Of a stretch of 64,000 nucleotides of DNA, positions 38,601 through 47,654 are shown in pieces. The stretch is taken from assembly GCA_027625915.1 (NCBI GenBank), contig JANTQA010000047.1:13702001-13766000 (forward strand). Direction: 5' to 3'. The DNA comes from Anaeramoeba flamelloides (lineage: Eukaryota; Metamonada; Anaeramoebidae). The notes below the pieces were generated by a model. It was given only the letters and a program-made list of their open reading frames with translations. It was not told the origin of the DNA and did no database searches. The number at the start of each line of letters is the position of its first letter. Position 1 is the first letter of the stretch. The position numbers and the translations under genes are program-made.

Positions 38601-39194
38601 TCGATCGTGGGAATTTTAAACGAATTTTGCATATTAAAAGAGTACACAGATTTATCAAAAAATATTGCTTCTGGGTTTATCTGTCATACTTTAACGTTCA
38701 TCAATAATTTATTAACAAAGCAAATGTTGACAAAAAGACAGTGGTGTTCTGTCGAAACAAGTTTAGAAATCAAGCAATCAGTCACAGAATTGGAAGAATG
38801 GTTAAAAAAAAGAGGCTTTGGGGAAACGAAAAAAAAATTAACACAATTGAAATATTTTAGTGATTTATTGATGATGAATAAAGTCGTTTTAAAGGATAAA
38901 GTTAATAAATATGAATTAACCCATACAATGTTTAATTCTTTAAATTTATTCCATATTTATCATATTCTATCTAATCATATACCAGATGCCTTTGACCCAA
39001 TACAAATACCAAAGGAAGATTTACATCATTTTTTGCAATACGCTAAAAAGAAATTAAAGAAAGATAAATTGCAAATTCAATTGCCAGACCCCGATTTTAA
39101 ACAGCAAATTATAGTCACTTTTAAAAAGAATTCTCAATTAGAGAAAATTGTTTTTGACAATTCTTTAAGACAAGAAATGGAAAATTTCTTTTGA
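32691..39194 (+). CDS. Giant NT-C2 / coiled-coil / DIL-domain protein
   Basis: One exon, 2167 residues, TGA stop. Residues 1-155 read as an N-terminal C2 (EEIG1/EHBP1-type) domain: TTFRFALILVSDLMIKDN, then LVYLKYKRGSKTG, KILTVSLKVV and IGRVSVDISKF; such domains bind membranes or trafficking partners. About 275-1640 is a nearly unbroken Lys/Glu/Leu/Ile coiled coil, with a five-fold KEKENEE-type tandem repeat (bases 33970-34060). About 1690-2145 is a DIL (dilute) region like the myosin V cargo-binding tail: IMIWYLRNISISINLLIE, ASGFICHTLTFINNLLTKQM, VTELEEWLKKRGF and LTQLKYFSDLLMMNK. A KEKEKE tract (about 1800-1910) interrupts it. There is no motor domain. A rod-like membrane or vesicle tether is plausible but is inference. 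The start is the first ATG, just ahead of the C2 fold. Confidence 0.92.
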   Translation: MSKLRHLRKTNIKTTFRFALILVSDLMIKDNLVYLKYKRGSKTGTTRKVYANEMNYARFYEERAINCTFFENKKKKGVFDRKILTVSLKVVGQNTRNSKKKNKESTIGRVSVDISKFINQPEPSLNMYKFNLPKSSSKKYTITPFILMCFQVSEQKTRQRLTPLLMNEHIKEKLLLYLQNLENRGQTNQNDQKQTNQNESKTVYKEYTDFTDFTAVSGSDSDIVADEGIAFDENFMRTLSNNDKLKIVQNQIKLNKKVGDSPKNRYRGNQEKKSEEKEKDNKKEEEEEKENEKENTKEEKEKKIKEIKKKIVYKKKRKQRNTQKLVQVLKKKQELTKLKTRLINQKNKLKKRKQTIIKYKLLNKTKLKKARKKYEDSKKKLEDPFQRWTVLIETKKDQLKNVKKQLKNLKRSEIKKNETFNNCLQEIESKEEKENEEKENEEKENEEKENEEKEKENKEKESEEKDQDQEEEKEEKSKKIDDKEEGIRIEEIKKFKKEIERKTDQTKVKEKQLIKELEKIIKIIEQLKIINTEKNALKIEIGKNDEEKKKLNSKKKLYEKKLKEFQILQKQKQDSEKNQKISRIKVESEENINQKKEAIKKLKKRKKTILEELGSINQEKEKFPKKEEKLNQNIKKCEEKIGKIQELKEKNQNKKDQLNTQKIEIIQKGKEKLLEAFQKQLTQREKKSNQTIHLKKELIAKKVNEQKEIEKKKIGVNQKILEINEYLNNDLKEREKEIKEDQKKITELELTLKRQQEEYNKEREDQKEDQKRKFLIEIKKQREKDIEVKKAQISKKNELLQKLSNEIEVDLKEKKTNLIQIKKDILTQQLETIQKEEESIKGKEKEVTELKEYKNEQQSKKDDLKRQYLEILTNNLATEEKKKTERIAKLKESNKKINGQLIEMKGERQRINNDLESINQQKTLLQRKEEYYLNEKNKLKELEMKNKERRIEFQNLKIKITENEQNTFREKYNEQLNRLIKEKKEQIGEKKLKSKVYRRKLNMILKQRGDLEDLKGEIEENNSNLKIEKEELSFNKEEVKIIKENLIKKQQEKEKIKEQLINEYEKQNKKLAIRKKLEKKKEYRKKLKIVIEKLPMTKNNLLNSLQRYENKLELLMKQEEEIKARRNQFLEMREEYLNKKEIIINLKRQNEELEKRELYDQLNKKRQKLEKKLKKRGKEKNKRELEYEELIKRFQQLKDEKNELKLFQKKNQEMKRKITKREEDFSILKEFLEKMNIKKKKTIDKLLKKLLEQEKKLKEKKKIAVKTRKNEKLKKELIMITNQKKEIHKKLNKSSEENKKNQKRKSKQFKIRSQLINTLELKLKQQKKKIEEIKLKKIEFNNLKLLKRARIEKEKIIKEKKNKLKISKNKQKICKKELQELLLVKTENYKAAIVLSKLKKKFDGIEKEINLKKLKIKKMEKELTKKLQKKELIKLKLLKILNNEKNNLNRDQKKLTKLKNSQKSNEKKLKLLLTHKKELSKLEKIAKKIERGFKKKKIQLNNERKNYQAKSLQSLKIKKSLKSLKIEMEKKKKKKKKKEKNIIKQQIKQLTKIRLTDENQYSNSNSTDRRKNKNKRQKEGEKKNGDGNKNENKNENLKQDLDYYLDHKEFEKIEKDKDEIYENSKLRKNEKKIIQNNINNIKKNLILIKKNTLNNNNLKESLKIDQIKLKINWLIEKFILFPQMYLNIDLSSQENSGIGSSNDGGSGNHDLPIKYIIKYFDQNNLFQSKYKNCLLILIQNLNSLIDFYQNNRQIMIWYLRNISISINLLIEVFFKKFPNSNDLDFVKNIQNYKLFNENYIEKEKEKEKEKEKVKRKENEKEKENENEKEKGKEKGNEKKKGKKKEKEKEKEKEREKEKEKEKERENENEKEKKINKEKDNEFITKKQNENTEKKNKMNEKNENKENDDNKNLLIFFLSKFTKLFEHVYNIIIDSACSYLEPRLIRAFLQTNKVQVKVVTKKSYNVNPKIKSIVGILNEFCILKEYTDLSKNIASGFICHTLTFINNLLTKQMLTKRQWCSVETSLEIKQSVTELEEWLKKRGFGETKKKLTQLKYFSDLLMMNKVVLKDKVNKYELTHTMFNSLNLFHIYHILSNHIPDAFDPIQIPKEDLHHFLQYAKKKLKKDKLQIQLPDPDFKQQIIVTFKKNSQLEKIVFDNSLRQEMENFF

Positions 39195-41071
39195 TGAATA
39201 GTAAATGCAATTTCCTTCTTTGTTTGTTTTCGTTTTTTTTTTTTTTTTATTTTTTTATTCATTTTGAGGATTAATAGAAAAATCCAATTATTAAAATAAA
39301 ATTAGAATATTTTTGGTTTTCTTTTTTTTTTTTATTTGTTTTGTTTTGTTTTGTTTTTTCTTGATTTATTTTTTGTGTTATTAGGAAAAAAAAAAAAAAA
39401 CAAACAAGGGAGGCTAAATTAAAAAAAATTATTATATTATAGCATTTATTTTAGAAACTTCATTTTAGTTAAGAAGTAAATTTTAAGGAAACAATGGATT
39501 TGAAGATTTTTTAAAGGCTATTTCTAAAAACTTTTGATATTCCTTAATTTCTATATATCTACTTAAACTTTTCTATTTTTGGGTATTAATCATTTCTCTT
39601 TTCTGATATTAAAAAAAATATTTTTTAATAATATGTCTTTTGCTACAATTTTGGTATTTTTTATTTTTTCTAATTTCCAGTAATGGACACCAAAAATAAT
39701 ATTGACTCTTATGCCATTATTAAAAATTGAATGAGAATTGTTGATCTATAAACTAATAAAGAAAAAAATACAGAGAGAAAAAACTGAAAGATTTTTTTGC
39801 TTATTGTGAAAACATAATTAAAAATCTATTAATATCGAATTGAATGAAGAGTTACTTATTGAAATTTAAATTTAACATCGTTAAAAAAGTTTAGATACTT
39901 GGTTTAAAATCAGTAGAGATTGATAAAAAATAGATTTTTAATAAAAAACTAATGTCTTGAAATGCTACAATTTTTCGAAAAATTAGAATGTATTTTGTGT
40001 TTTTGGATAATTTTTTGGAAAACTACAATTTCAATTTCGAATTTTAAATGATAAAACGGAATTCGGACAAGATTAAGGCTGAGAAACCATGTTTAATTAC
40101 TTTTTTTGAAGAAAAATTTACAATCCAAAAATTAATACTTTAATAGACATCGGGTATTGGGTACTCATTTTCATTCATGGGATTTACTTTTTGAGATTAT
40201 ATATTACCAAGTGGGTTTCAAAAATTACCAATACACGATAGAAATAAAATCTTTTATAGCTTGAATGTTCGGTAGTAATTTGTTTTTATCTTTTTTTGGC
40301 TGAAGAAAAGAACAAAAAAGAGAAATATATTTTCTCAACTCATAGAAAGAATTGTTTAATTTCAATTTTGGTTTTAAAATTTTTTTGTTTTGGTGGAGTG
40401 TTTTCCAGTCGTTACAAAAAAACAGGAGTTGTATTTTTTCAAGAAAAAAATTTTCAAGAAATTTCAATTTTTACAAAAAAATAAAATGGTTTTCGTTATT
40501 TATTTAAATTTTAGAAGAAAAACCAGCCATCTTAAACAATTTTTAACTGATTTTTAAAATGATTTTGAATTTAGTAACTTCAAAATAATAAATCTTTGAA
40601 AATATTTACATTTTTTTTCCATTTATAAGTAAAAGATTAGGGGGGTGTTTAGAACTAAAATAATGAATCGGGGGCTGTTTTTATCAATATTCTTATTGAT
40701 TTTAGCCGACTATATACATTAACACAAATTCTTATAAAAAAAAAACAATGTCCCTTATATTAAGACATATCAGGAAACAATTCAATAAATTTTCATTTTT
40801 TTTTCTTCTAAATTTTAAATATCTTTTCAAAAATTTTATATTTATACTATATTTTTTTTTTCGAAAAATTTTTCAAATTTCCTTTTAACTTTTATTTTAT
40901 TTTAATTCTTTATGAATAATTTTATTAATAAAAATAAATTATAAATTGGAATTATATTTCATTTATTGTATTTTTTGTTACAATAAAAATTTTATTAAAA
41001 ATAGATCCAAATTAATAACTTATTTTATTCAGGTGAAATGACTGTATTTATTTTTATTTTTATTATTATTA

Positions 41072-41588
41072 CAGCCATTCCAACACTAATGCGAAATCTA
41101 TGATCAACAGAAAATTAATTTTCCTTATCATACTTGACTTTTTATCACATGATTTTATAGTTATGTGATAGCCTCCTACAAACCGTCAAATTTAATAATA
41201 TAACAAAAATTCCACAAAGAGAAAATAGTAAAATTAGAATTTTTGAAAATAAACCTTTCTAAATGGTCATTAATTTGGTAAAAATTTCAGTTTTTTGGTG
41301 GATCCTGAATTTCTAAAGACCTTAAAATCAAAATACAAAACAATTTTCTAGAAATCATGAAATTCTATCTTCGATCTTTGGAAGTTTTGTTTTAAATTTT
41401 TGAATTTGTTTAAAAAATAACAAGATTTTTTTCTCAGTCATTCAAATTCGAATTTTTTTAAAAAAACCTATGTCAAACCTTAAAATATATATGATAGTGT
41501 ATAATCAAAGATTTTTTTTTTGTATTTAAATGAGACAAAAAGTCAATTTCTATGTCTGTCAAATTTCATGGTAGGTTTGGAAAGGCTG
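41072..41588. mobile_element. TA-flanked inverted-repeat element (family H)
   Basis: 517 bp; ends CAGCCATTCCAACACTAATG and the complement of CAGCCTTTCCAAACCTACCA, TA at 41070-41071 and 41589-41590. The end motif begins like MITE A but then differs. Non-coding. Confidence 0.68.
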
Positions 41589-42448
41589 TATTATTTAAAT
41601 AATAATTCTTATACAAACATATTTTATATTTCGTTTTTTTAAGTAACAATTTTTTATGTTCATTATATTTTTTAGAATTGTCACAAGTTTTTAGGTCAGT
41701 TATTAAAAGGGGTATTATTAGTAACAAAAAAACACGACATCAACGAATCCAAAAAGATAATTAAATTATTGTTGATATTTTCATAAAGAAATCCCATATG
41801 TGTATTATTTTTCTGAGAAAGTTAATATTTATCCCCACATAAAATGATTTTCCAAGTTCATTTTATGAAAACCAAATTCACAAAAAAACAGAAACTTGAT
41901 AATTTTTTTTATTCTTTTTTAAATAATTATAAGAATGATGTGAATTAAATCTTACTATGTAGAGATTTGGCTTATAAAATATAGAGAAATGAAATCTATT
42001 TATTTATTTATTGTGAATTATTTTATGAGAGAAATAAAAATGTTAAAAAAATTTATGATGATTCAAAAAGGAAAAAAAAAACAAAATTAATTCAAATAAT
42101 AAAAAATTCATTTATATTGTTAAAATAAAAATATAGGTACTCAATAATACACCTATCTAATTCGAATAAAGTATTATAAAAAATGATAAATTGATTATCC
42201 GTAATAAATAAAAAAATCTATAATCAGATATAATAATAGTTGTTTTTTCTACCGATAGGTTTCTTTTAAATAGAAAAGAATAAAAGAAGATTTTAGATTT
42301 TACTCAATTTATGAAATAAAAAAAGAACTTAATTTACTTTTCTCACGTTTCCATTTAATGAAGCAAATTATGAGATTTTTATAATAAAACATATTAAAGT
42401 TTGAGAAAAAAAAGGAATTTTACAATACTGCCAAAATGAGTGAATATA

Positions 42449-42974
42449 AACTAGATCCCAAAAATTTGGACACGGTTTAAATAGTGGAAAGAACATCATT
42501 ATTGAACTTTCAATTCAATTAAGAAATAATTTTGATTTTACAAACTATTTCATTTTTTGTCTTTTTTTATTTTGTTTTCATTTCCTTTTTTGTAGTTGCA
42601 AAATCTGTTTGGTTAGATCTGAAATTTTTTACAATGGTTGATAGAAAGTTAGTGTTGAATTTGTTAAATTGGAAAATAACATGTAATTTGTAGATGGTAT
42701 CTTATCATTTGATCGATCAACAATTGTTTATGAAATTTCAACAAATTTACCAATGCATTTTTTGTTCCACTCGTTTCATTATTTTAGACACACCTGTTTT
42801 TATTTTTGAGTTTTATATTTTTTTCTTTTATTTGGATTAAAATGATTACATATTAAAACATTAATACCGATAACTTATATGTTGTTTTATATTAGGTTTG
42901 TAAAAATACAATAAATTGGGTTTGATTTTACCTATTTTTGATTTTTGGTGTGTCCAAATTTTTGGAATAGGGTT
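42449..42974. mobile_element. Non-autonomous Tc1-like element (family F)
   Basis: 526 bp, TA at both sides. Ends AACTAGATCCCAAAAATTTG-GACAC and the complement of AACCCTATTCCAAAAATTTG-GACAC, alike over 25 bp at about 20 positions. The pattern (ATTCCAAAAATTTGGACAC) resembles the ends of the Tc1 relic at 7690-8747. A block TCATTTGATCGATCAA-AATTG inside also occurs near 5950-5975. No transposase reading. Confidence 0.78.
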
Positions 42975-44095
42975 TATTATAAAGTCAACTTTCAAATCTA
43001 TTTTTTTATTATTTTAAGTATACTTTATTTTAATTTTTTTTTAAAATTTATTTTTGAATTTTGCCTTAATGTTTTTTATGCATCATCTATTGGATTAAAA
43101 TCAATGTAAATAAGAATAAATTCTAGAATTGTAAATAAGTGAGAATTAATTCAGAGTCATTAAGCGTGGATAAATAATAAAAAAAAGTGTTAATGAATTT
43201 AATAAGTAAAATATAACAAAAATTATAACCTCACGAAATTGTAAAAATTAAGTTTATAATTTTAATGTTAAACTGACTTTTAAAAGATAATATTAGAAAT
43301 AAATTATTATTTTAAAAAGTTTGATCCATTTTTCTCATTTTTGAACAGTTCAAAATTCACATGTTTAAAAATTATTAAAAAAAAAATATTTTATTTGAAG
43401 AAAGAAAGTTATCATCCACAAATATTTAATATAAAAATTCACTTTAAAATTACAATTAATTAGTTTTAAAATAATTCTGTTTAAAAAATCTTAAAGATCA
43501 AAAAAAATTAAAATAATCATTTTAAACTTGGAAAAAAAAAATAATTTTCTGATTTTGGGAAATATTTTGAATCTATTTTTTCTTTTTATTGAAAAAAAAA
43601 ATAAGGAAAGTACAATCATACTTTTAAATTTAAAATTCTACTAAAATACTATTTTGAAATTTCGAAATTTTAACTTCAAACCCAAAGAAATATATTTAAT
43701 TTGATTATTTTTAATCAATGATTAATAACCCTTTCTAAATTATTTCAGATGATTAGTAATAACCCAATGATTAAAAAAATCAATAGATCTCATTATTATT
43801 TCTCAAATTTTTAAAAATTTTCCAACAAGGAAAATAAATCCAAATAATAATTAAAATAAAATTCAAAATAAAAATAAAACAAATATTTTCCTCAACTTAT
43901 TTCAATAATCTTTTTTTATTCTTCATACCCCGAATGGTTTGAAAAAGAATATTACTTAATCTCTTGTAAATTTCCAAAATATAATAAATTATTCTAAATA
44001 AAATCAATAATCAATTTTTTATTAGCATTGGTAAGTAATAAATTTATTTTTGGGTTTTGAATCAATTTTTTCAAATAAAAATTCAGGAATTCAGG

Positions 44096-44335
44096 TAGTG
44101 TTGTAGAGTGCCACCAATTATCTAACTTTATCATAATTTAAAAGGATTTAGTAAAATATTTGATATTACTCTATTCTTTTAAATTTTCGAAAAGCTAACT
44201 GTGGCCTTTCTTGAGGTTTTCTGTTTTATCTGTAAAGTGTTCTAGGTTTTTTTAGGTTTTTTTACTTTAGAAATAAACAGAAAATTTATTAATTTTTTCC
44301 GTTTATTTCTAAAGTAAAAAAAACCTAACGAAAAT
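44096..44335. repeat. Modular hairpin array II
   Basis: Opens with TGTTGTAGAGTGCCACC, then hairpin modules AAAAGGATTTAGTAAAATAT facing ATTACTCTATTCTTTTAAAT, then TTTTACTTTAGAAATAAAC facing GTTTATTTCTAAAGTAAAA. Same modules as arrays I, III and IV. Confidence 0.6.
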
Positions 44336-44741
44336 GTAGTAAATTTACAAATAATAAGAAAACTTAAAACATAATAATCAATTAGAAGAATTAAAAAGTA
44401 CTCTTGAAAATAATAATGTTAATAATAATTAAAAATAAATAATCAATTTTTCTCTGGATCTTCAAAGTATTTAATGTTTTAGTTATTTTTCTTGATTTTT
44501 AAATTTAAGAATTAAAAGTTTCAATGGTTATTTGTTTGAAGAAACTTGCAGAAATTACTCAAAGTATAGATTTTTATTAAAATAGAAAGATGTTATAAAT
44601 TTTTCTTTGTGATTCCAAAAATTCACAAATAAGGATCAGATCTTTACATTGACAATTTATTTGAGAAAAATAGATTCTTTTTAAAACGATTACTCATTTC
44701 TCTTAAGTTGAATAAATAAGTTTTGTAATCATATTTTAATA

Positions 44742-44937
44742 CAATAAGTTTCACTTTTAGGGCACAACTTTGAAGAGAATTTAGGGCACTAGAAAAAATT
44801 TCATATTAAAGTACAAAATTCAGATTTTAAGAAAATAATTTGTATTAAAAAAAATTCCAAAAAATGTACTTTAATTTGAGATTTTTTTGTACCTTATATT
44901 TCCTTGATATTTTGTATCTTAAAAGTGGAAACGACTG
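44742..44937. mobile_element. MITE family A, copy 6 (diverged)
   Basis: 196 bp, left CAATAAGTTTCACTTTTAGG, right GTGGAAACGACTG, TA on both sides. Lies about 150 bp upstream of the UBA-protein ATG, so it may sit in that gene's promoter. Confidence 0.8.
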
Positions 44938-45093
44938 TAGAATTCTTGTCGAAATTATTATACTGTCACCTTAATGAGAAAAAATAAAAAAGATTTGAAA
45001 AAACCTTTGAACTCGTTCTGTTTGGATAATTAAAAATTTGAAACAAATCATTTTTTGAACAATTAGACTTTTAAAATCCTTATTTTTTCAAAA

Positions 45094-46335
45094 ATGTCTA
45101 CTTCAAGTGATGATGATGGAGTTCTGGTGTTATCTTTTTCAAGTCCAAAGGGATCAGAAAATTCAAGCAATTCAGAAAACCTTTCCAGTGATCAATTGCA
45201 ATCTAACACCGATAGCGAAAAAGAGAAAAAAAAAAAAAAATCAAAACATAAGCACAAACATAAACATAGGAATAAGCATAGATCAAAGCATAGACATAAA
45301 CACAAACACCACCACAAGCATAAATCAAAAAGTTCTTCAAAAAAAAGAAATAAAAAAGAAAAAGAAAAAGAAAAAGAAAAAGAAAAAGAAAAAGAAAAAG
45401 AAAACGACAAACAAAAAAATGAAAAGGAAAAAGAAATAAAAGGAACCGAAGAAAAAACTGAAAACAAAGATTCAATGAAAATAGAACCCAACAAAAAAAA
45501 AAACGAAAAAAAAGACGAAGAAAATAAAAAAGAAGTTGAGACAAAAAATACCGATGAGGACAAAGACAAAGACAAAGACAAAAAAAAAAAAATCGAATCT
45601 TCAGAAACAAAAAGTGAAACGTCTTCTGAACAGGAAACAAGCTCTAGTGAATCAAGTTCTGAAGAATCGTACAGAAGGAAGAGAAAAAAAAAAAAGAGAA
45701 GGAAAAAGAAAAAAAAAAAATCTCAAAATTTAAAAAAAGAAATAGAAAAAATGAACAATCTCATTTATTACCAATACAAAGCAACAAACAGTTTCAGAGA
45801 TCTTGAAAGCGACATCAAAAAACTCAAACTCAAAGTGAAAGAAGAAGAAAATAACTTGAAAGTACTTCATAACCAAAATTCACAATTACAACAAAGAAAA
45901 AAAAATTATCAAAACGAGATCGAAGATTTCGAATTCCAACTTGACGAATTAAAAAAGAAAATCTTAAGAGAGCCTTCACTTTTATGTGACGTCAAACAAG
46001 GTTTTGATCTTTTGTCTTTAATAGATACTAAAATTGAGCAGAAAGAAGTTATCAAAGCCAAGCCAGAAGAAAAAAAAATCAAAAAAAAAAAAAAAAAAGA
46101 TAAGAAAAAGAAAAATAATCAAAAAAATAAAAAAGAATCCAATCAGACAAATACAAACACAACAAACACAACAAATACTCAAAACAATGTTGATCAGAAT
46201 ACAAATCCATTCACAAAATATTCAAATGAAATCCAAATGATGATGAACATGGGATTTTTTGATTTTGATAAAGTTGTTAGCTCCTTGAAAAAAGCAAACG
46301 GGAATATTGAACAAGCAATTAATTTTTATAACTAA
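45094..46335 (+). CDS. His/Lys-rich coiled-coil protein with C-terminal UBA-like domain
   Basis: One exon, 413 residues, TAA stop. The N-terminus is acidic and Ser-rich (MSTSSDDDG), followed by a KHKHKHRNKHRSKHRHKHKH-type basic-histidine tract (about 52-75), KEKEKE repeats, a Ser/Glu acidic patch and a second Lys/Arg tract. About 212-290 is predicted by eye as coiled coil (heptads in IEKMNNLIYYQYKATNSF, LQQRKKNYQNEIEDFEFQLD). The last 42 residues (EIQMMMNMGFFDFDKVVSSL and KKANGNIEQAINFY) have the UBA pattern M-x-x-MGF, Leu/Val helix, NGNIEQA. UBA domains bind ubiquitin. The His/Lys tract resembles nuclear-speckle proteins or metal-binding runs; which is unknown. No orthologue recognised. Confidence 0.82.
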   Translation: MSTSSDDDGVLVLSFSSPKGSENSSNSENLSSDQLQSNTDSEKEKKKKKSKHKHKHKHRNKHRSKHRHKHKHHHKHKSKSSSKKRNKKEKEKEKEKEKEKEKENDKQKNEKEKEIKGTEEKTENKDSMKIEPNKKKNEKKDEENKKEVETKNTDEDKDKDKDKKKKIESSETKSETSSEQETSSSESSSEESYRRKRKKKKRRKKKKKKSQNLKKEIEKMNNLIYYQYKATNSFRDLESDIKKLKLKVKEEENNLKVLHNQNSQLQQRKKNYQNEIEDFEFQLDELKKKILREPSLLCDVKQGFDLLSLIDTKIEQKEVIKAKPEEKKIKKKKKKDKKKKNNQKNKKESNQTNTNTTNTTNTQNNVDQNTNPFTKYSNEIQMMMNMGFFDFDKVVSSLKKANGNIEQAINFYN

Positions 46336-46398
46336 GGATCCTTGTTTTTTGAGATTTTCAATATGTTCACATTTCTTTATTTTTATTTATTTATGATT

Positions 46399-46401
<3 letters not shown>

Positions 46402-46469
<68 letters not shown>
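46402..46469. repeat. Compound (TA)n-(TG)n microsatellite
   Basis: About 23 TA units followed directly by about 11 TG units, starting 66 bp past the UBA-protein stop, probably in its 3' flank. Alternating purine-pyrimidine of this kind can adopt Z-DNA or cruciform forms. Confidence 0.95.
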
Positions 46470-46837
46470 CTGTTTCACATACATTGAATCAAACACTCAA
46501 TATTAGATTGAAAGATATTCACATAATTTATTTTCATTATTTTATTTTTAATTTTGAAACATTATTTTTTGAGATCCTTTTTGATCCTAATTCATTTTTT
46601 TTTTTTTTTTTATTCATTTTTTATTTGCTTTAAGTGGTTTTTCATTCAATTTAATTTAAATGATTTTTTTTTCGACAATTTGTATTTCAATTTAATTAAT
46701 TAAGTAGCATAATTTGTTTTTTTTTTTTTTTCTTTTTTCTCAATTCCATAGAAGATCGAAACTAAAAATGTTGGTTTTTTTTTTTTAATATTTTATTTTG
46801 AAGGGAAAAATATAATTACCCCTTTCCGCCCTAAGGT

Positions 46838-47260
46838 TTTTTTTAAATTTAAAACAATGGATTCAAATCTTGGATTTTATTGAATTCTTTGAATTTTGGA
46901 AAACTGCCATTAACCTTTTATTAATTTTCGAATAAAAAAAAAATAATGTTAGATTAGTTTTAATTGTTATTTTAATAAAGAAATATTAAGTTTTTCAAAA
47001 CAAAAACAAGAATTTAATATTGTGTTATTAGGTTTTCTTGAGTTTTTTGTTTATTTATAAAATCAATATATTTTCTAACGGTTTTTTTTTACTTTAGAAA
47101 TAAACCGAAAATTTTAATAAATTTTCTGTTTATTTCTAAAGTAAAAAAAAACCTTGAACACTTCACAGATAAAACAAAAAAGCTCAAGAATAATGCCTTT
47201 TGATTTTTTTTAATTTCTGAAATATAAAAAAAAAAAAACTAACACTCTACAGCACTCCCC
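46838..47260. repeat. Modular hairpin array III
   Basis: Modules TTTTACTTTAGAAATAAACC facing GTTTATTTCTAAAGTAAAAA, AATCTTGGATTTTATTGAAT-type and CTTGAGTTTTTTGTTTATTT-type, ending in AACACTCTACAGCACTCCCC. The closing motif is the complement of the opening of array II (GTAGAGTGCC), so these are probably true element ends. Confidence 0.6.
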
Positions 47261-47462
47261 ATTTTTTCAAAATTTTAGTTTAGAAATTTTGTGGAAGAAT
47301 CACAATTTTCGTAATCATTTACCAATCTCATAATAAATAATGTAACTTTATTTAGAAAAAGAGATATTTTGATGATATCGATACTTAACTCACAATAAAG
47401 TTACAAAAATCTCTAGAACCCTTTTTTAATCGTGATATTTTAGAATATCGCTAAATTCTATA

Positions 47463-47654
47463 CAGCCAGTTTCACTTTTAAGACAAAAACTTTCAAAAAA
47501 AATCAAGGCTCAAAAAAATCTCAAATTAAAGTACATTTTTTGAAATTTTTTTGACAAATTATTTTAATTTAATTTGAATTTTGTGCATAATTTAGAATTT
47601 TTCTTGTGCCCAAAATTTCGTTGAAAGTTTGTGTCTTAGAGGTGGAACTGACTG
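47463..47654. mobile_element. MITE family A, copy 7
   Basis: 192 bp, left CAGCCAGTTTCACTTTTAAG, right GTGGAACTGACTG, TA at 47461-47462 and 47655-47656. Confidence 0.83.

Larger units (their letters stand above)
39195..45093. other. Gene-free region with several inverted-repeat elements
   Basis: 5.9 kb, A/T-rich, no coding exon found on either strand. Holds an element at 41072-41588, a Tc1-like MITE at 42449-42974, hairpin array II and MITE A copy 6. ORFs near 40225-40484 overlap on both strands and show no domain. Confidence 0.6.

Noticed and set aside
40225-40484. Overlapping plus and minus ORFs of 62 and 80 codons
   Set aside because: Mutual shadows in A/T-rich DNA without domain, splice partner or codon bias.
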